A stretch of DNA of 64,000 nucleotides from Paracoccus fistulariae (GTDB lineage: Bacteria; Pseudomonadota; Alphaproteobacteria; Rhodobacterales; Rhodobacteraceae). The notes below the pieces were generated by a model, which worked only from the letters and a program-made list of their open reading frames with translations, was not told the origin of the DNA and searched no databases. The first letter of the stretch is position 1. Each line of letters starts with the position of its first letter. Where the stretch lies: NCBI RefSeq assembly GCF_028553785.1, contig NZ_CP067137.1, forward strand, positions 26,205 to 90,204. Direction: 5' to 3'. Below are positions 61,717 through 64,000 of the stretch, one piece after another. The position numbers were made by a program, and so were the translations under genes.

Positions 61717-62871
61717 ATGGCAACAGATTCGACATTCAACGTCATTTATCTTGGGAATTTTGCCTCGATCGACCCGAATGAAGGCGCTGTCAGGAACGGA
61801 AGGTATGTCAGCAATGTCGATGCTGAAAACGCGATCAGTCTGCAGAATACGCGCTATGACGATCTGACCGCCGCCAGCGTCCAGCAACTGAGCCCGATCA
61901 GCTTTGACAGCCCCGATAATAACAATCGCGGCGGCGGCTATAATCAGGACAATAACCTGGCGGGCTCGGATACATTCACGATCACGACGCAGGATGGCAG
62001 CACCTCCAGCCACGCCTTTGATGCCTGCGCCATTTACAGCGGCACCCTGACCTATAATGACGGCACGACGGCGAATGTGCCGCTGATCATCTTTCAGGAC
62101 ACCAGCGGCAATACCTGGCTGGCCCCGCCCATCGCCGAAGGCTCGGCCGCGGATGCGCTGACCGTCAAGCCGATCCAGACGATCCAGATCGGCGCCCTGC
62201 TGGGGAACCGCTATACCGGCCTCAGCGGCAACCGGCAGGTGCTGGATATCCGGACCGTTCCCTGCTTCACGGCGGGAACCCTGATCGACACCGAAAGCGG
62301 CCCCATGGCGGTCGAGGAGATCACCATCGGCACCCTGGTGCAGACCGCCGATCACGGCCTGCAGCCGGTGCGCTGGATCGGCCGCCGCAAGCTGTCGCCC
62401 GTTCACCTTCTCTGCGCGCCACAGCTGCGCCCGGTGCGCATCAGCGCCGGCGCGCTTGGCGGTGGTATGCCCGAACATGACCTGACCGTCTCGCCACAGC
62501 ACCGCATTCTGGTGCGCTCTCGTATCGCGCAGCGCCTCTTTGACAGCGATGAGGTGCTGGTCGCCGCCAAGCAGCTTCTGGCCATCGAGGGGATCGAGAT
62601 CGTCAGCGATCCGACCGACCTGACCTATGTGCATCTGATGTTCGACCGGCATGAGGTCGTCTTTTCGAACGGTGCGGCGTCAGAGTCGCTCTATGCCGGG
62701 CCAGAGGCGCTGAACGCCATCGACAGCGACGCCACGGAAGAGCTGCTGACCCTGTTCCCCGAGCTGCGCCACGGCGTCAGACCGGTCCCTGCCCGCCCGC
62801 TGGCCTCTGGACGACTGGGGCGGAAACTGGCCATGCGGCATCAGCGCAACAGCAAGCCGCTGATGAGGTAG
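61717..62871 (+). CDS. Hint-domain (Hedgehog/intein) protein
   Basis: 384 aa from the ATG at 61717 with GGAG upstream; the longer frame from 61585 is not supported. The N-terminal ~180 residues are Asn/Asp/Gly-rich and beta-like. Residues 181-330 form a Hint domain: VPCFTAGTLI (nucleophile Cys183), GPMAVEEITIGTLV, RWIGRRKLSP, and LTVSPQHRILVRS. Rhodobacterales carry many of these; self-cleavage is expected but the role is unknown. It follows the adhesin and VPEID-type genes on the same strand. Confidence 0.85.
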   Translation: MATDSTFNVIYLGNFASIDPNEGAVRNGRYVSNVDAENAISLQNTRYDDLTAASVQQLSPISFDSPDNNNRGGGYNQDNNLAGSDTFTITTQDGSTSSHAFDACAIYSGTLTYNDGTTANVPLIIFQDTSGNTWLAPPIAEGSAADALTVKPIQTIQIGALLGNRYTGLSGNRQVLDIRTVPCFTAGTLIDTESGPMAVEEITIGTLVQTADHGLQPVRWIGRRKLSPVHLLCAPQLRPVRISAGALGGGMPEHDLTVSPQHRILVRSRIAQRLFDSDEVLVAAKQLLAIEGIEIVSDPTDLTYVHLMFDRHEVVFSNGAASESLYAGPEALNAIDSDATEELLTLFPELRHGVRPVPARPLASGRLGRKLAMRHQRNSKPLMR

Positions 62872-62881
62872 ACAGGCCCGC

Positions 62882-63565
62882 TCAGCCCGTCTCGATGCGC
62901 AACGCCGTGACCGTCGGATCCGCGCGCAGCAGCGCCGTGCGCAGCCGTGGCAGGATATGGGTGCGCAGATAGGTCGCGTGAAAGCGCGAGGGCGCGATCA
63001 GGATCTGGCAGCCCTCATGCAGCCCGCCATCCGCCAGACAGGCGATCCAGGCGTCGTAAAGCGGCCTGTCCTCGGCCGCCAGCAGCGCCTGCGCCCTGCC
63101 CCAGACCCCCTGCCCCGCCACCAGCACATCCGGCCTGCGAAAGGGAACCACGGTCGAGGGCGCGGTCTCAGCCGCCGCTTCGCCGCCCACGCGCAGGATA
63201 TAATCCTCGCCGATATTCCCCCATGCGGCGCGCGTATCCAGCATGATCCGCTCCAGATCCAGGGCCAGCACCGACACCCTGCCCCGCGCGCCCGGACGCT
63301 TGACCAGCAGCCAGCCCATCGCCCGCAGCCGCGCCATTTCGCGCTTGACGGTGCGCTCATCGACACACCACAGCCGCGCGATTTCGCGCTGACCCATGGT
63401 CAGTTCGTTGCGTTGCCAGTTATAGCGGGTGGTGATCAGCGACATCAGGCGCAGCACCAGACGTTGCAGGTTCTGGTCTCCGGCCAGCGCATGCGCCATT
63501 ATGGCCGACAGCATATCGTATTTCTTGGCCGCCGCCTCTCGGCCCACGGGACGGATCACCTGCAT
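62882..63565 (-). CDS. DnaA-like plasmid replication initiator
   Basis: 227 aa from the ATG at 63565, preceded by AGGAG; a GTG three bases upstream is also possible. Residues ~50-110 are a winged helix (LTMGQREIARLWCVDERTVK then REMARLRAMGWLLVKRPGAR). The last ~75 residues (VWGRAQALLAAEDRPLYDAW, then LIAPSRFHATYLRTHILPRL) look like DnaA domain I. This matches the DnaA-like replicases of Rhodobacterales plasmids, which lack the AAA+ domain. Implies the window is on an extrachromosomal replicon. Confidence 0.7.
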   Translation of the reverse strand: MQVIRPVGREAAAKKYDMLSAIMAHALAGDQNLQRLVLRLMSLITTRYNWQRNELTMGQREIARLWCVDERTVKREMARLRAMGWLLVKRPGARGRVSVLALDLERIMLDTRAAWGNIGEDYILRVGGEAAAETAPSTVVPFRRPDVLVAGQGVWGRAQALLAAEDRPLYDAWIACLADGGLHEGCQILIAPSRFHATYLRTHILPRLRTALLRADPTVTALRIETG

Positions 63566-64000
63566 CACTGCTCCTGCCTGCCGGACATACCGACATCTGC
63601 TTCGGGCGAAAGCTGCGATCTTGTGTCTGCTTAAACGCTTTTCGCCAACCTCTCTGCATTTGCGTCCTGTTTACCGATTCTGTCAAGCCAATTGCGTGCC
63701 GGGCGGTTTTCCGATCCCGTTCCAGAGATAAAAATTGGTATCAATGGTATAGGGTGACAGCCTGAACGTCCCCTATTACGTCCCTCATGTCACCCAATCC
63801 CTAGCGTAAGCCCCACGCATGTCCCCCTAACTGTTGCGTGACCCCGCAAGTCAGGCGGCGCGCGCAGCACAGCCGATTCGCGCAACGGGGGCTGGATCGC
63901 GCTATAATTGGGTTTCAGTAAACTTGCCTTTTGCCAAAGACGCAAATCCGGCGTAAAACAGAAAGAGATAATAATCAGCGTCCGACAATACAGGCACAAC
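63566..64000. other. Candidate origin or control region upstream of the replication gene
   Basis: 435 bases with no supported gene. GGGTGACA at 63753-63760 is inverted at 63789-63796 (TGTCACCC). Between the arms, ACGTCCC is repeated at 63768 and 63779 (11 bases apart). AT-rich patches lie at 63729-63752 and near the window end. No consensus DnaA box was noticed. Confidence 0.45.

Noticed and set aside
63790..63999. 69-codon minus frame at the window end
   Set aside because: Low-quality frame in the repeat-bearing non-coding end, without start context.
1..64000. CRISPR arrays, rRNA and tRNA genes
   Set aside because: No regularly spaced direct repeats, and no tRNA cloverleaf or rRNA sequence noticed on reading; a tRNAscan or CRISPR-finder run would settle it.

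Overview
The window is high-GC alphaproteobacterial DNA. Gene content (glcDEF, an HPP-CBS protein, a VPEID-CTERM protein, a Hint-domain protein, many ISs) and codon use suggest a Paracoccus-like member of the Rhodobacterales. A DnaA-like replication initiator at 62882-63565 and the insertion-sequence load argue for a plasmid or chromid rather than the main chromosome. This is inference: no partition or conjugation genes are visible. No rRNA, tRNA or CRISPR was seen.

Layout. 1-1164: end of a sugar ABC importer operon. 1165-3870: plasmid-type debris (a frameshifted gene, a ribbon-helix-helix protein, a putative HTH protein, an IS3 remnant, repeat clusters). 3871-6855: iron/siderophore ABC importer, with an IS256-family element in its 3' end. 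6826-10140: IS256 copy, IS scraps and an IS110 element with a candidate bridge RNA in its leader. 10140-21660: surface-polysaccharide island, partly AT-rich (heparinase II/III-like protein, esterase, WecB and WecC making UDP-ManNAcA, GT2-GT4 fusion, coiled-coil protein, methyltransferase-like protein, GT4). 21737-33213: ordinary accessory metabolism (nucleotidyltransferase-fold protein, HPP-CBS, ArsR with an Asp-nucleophile hydrolase, Tag, YciI, TetR, sugar oxidoreductase and isomerase, phosphatase, HlyD pair, CAP-RTX protein).

33280-41330 is the unusual part. Two paralogous cassettes each contain a plus-strand coiled-coil/one-TM gene running convergently into a minus-strand immunity gene and a polymorphic-toxin C-terminal module. 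One module is a deaminase-fold domain with HAE and CxxC motifs; the other carries an RHAxDRM motif. Between them lies an IS481-family element that holds an IS3/IS407-type and an IS256 element. An IS903-type element splits the first coiled-coil gene, and its 9-bp target duplication lets the original gene be rebuilt. Frameshifts and a nonsense codon mark this as decaying toxin-locus debris.

41335-63565: Pit phosphate permease, a second siderophore ABC operon (minus strand, with terminator), gluconokinase, a DUF475 membrane protein, a TonB-C-type lipoprotein, an EamA transporter, a DUF1612-like HTH protein, glcDEF, a 1423-aa SdrD-B-repeat protein, a VPEID-CTERM-like small protein, a Hint-domain protein, and the replication initiator beside a repeat-bearing non-coding end that may hold the origin.
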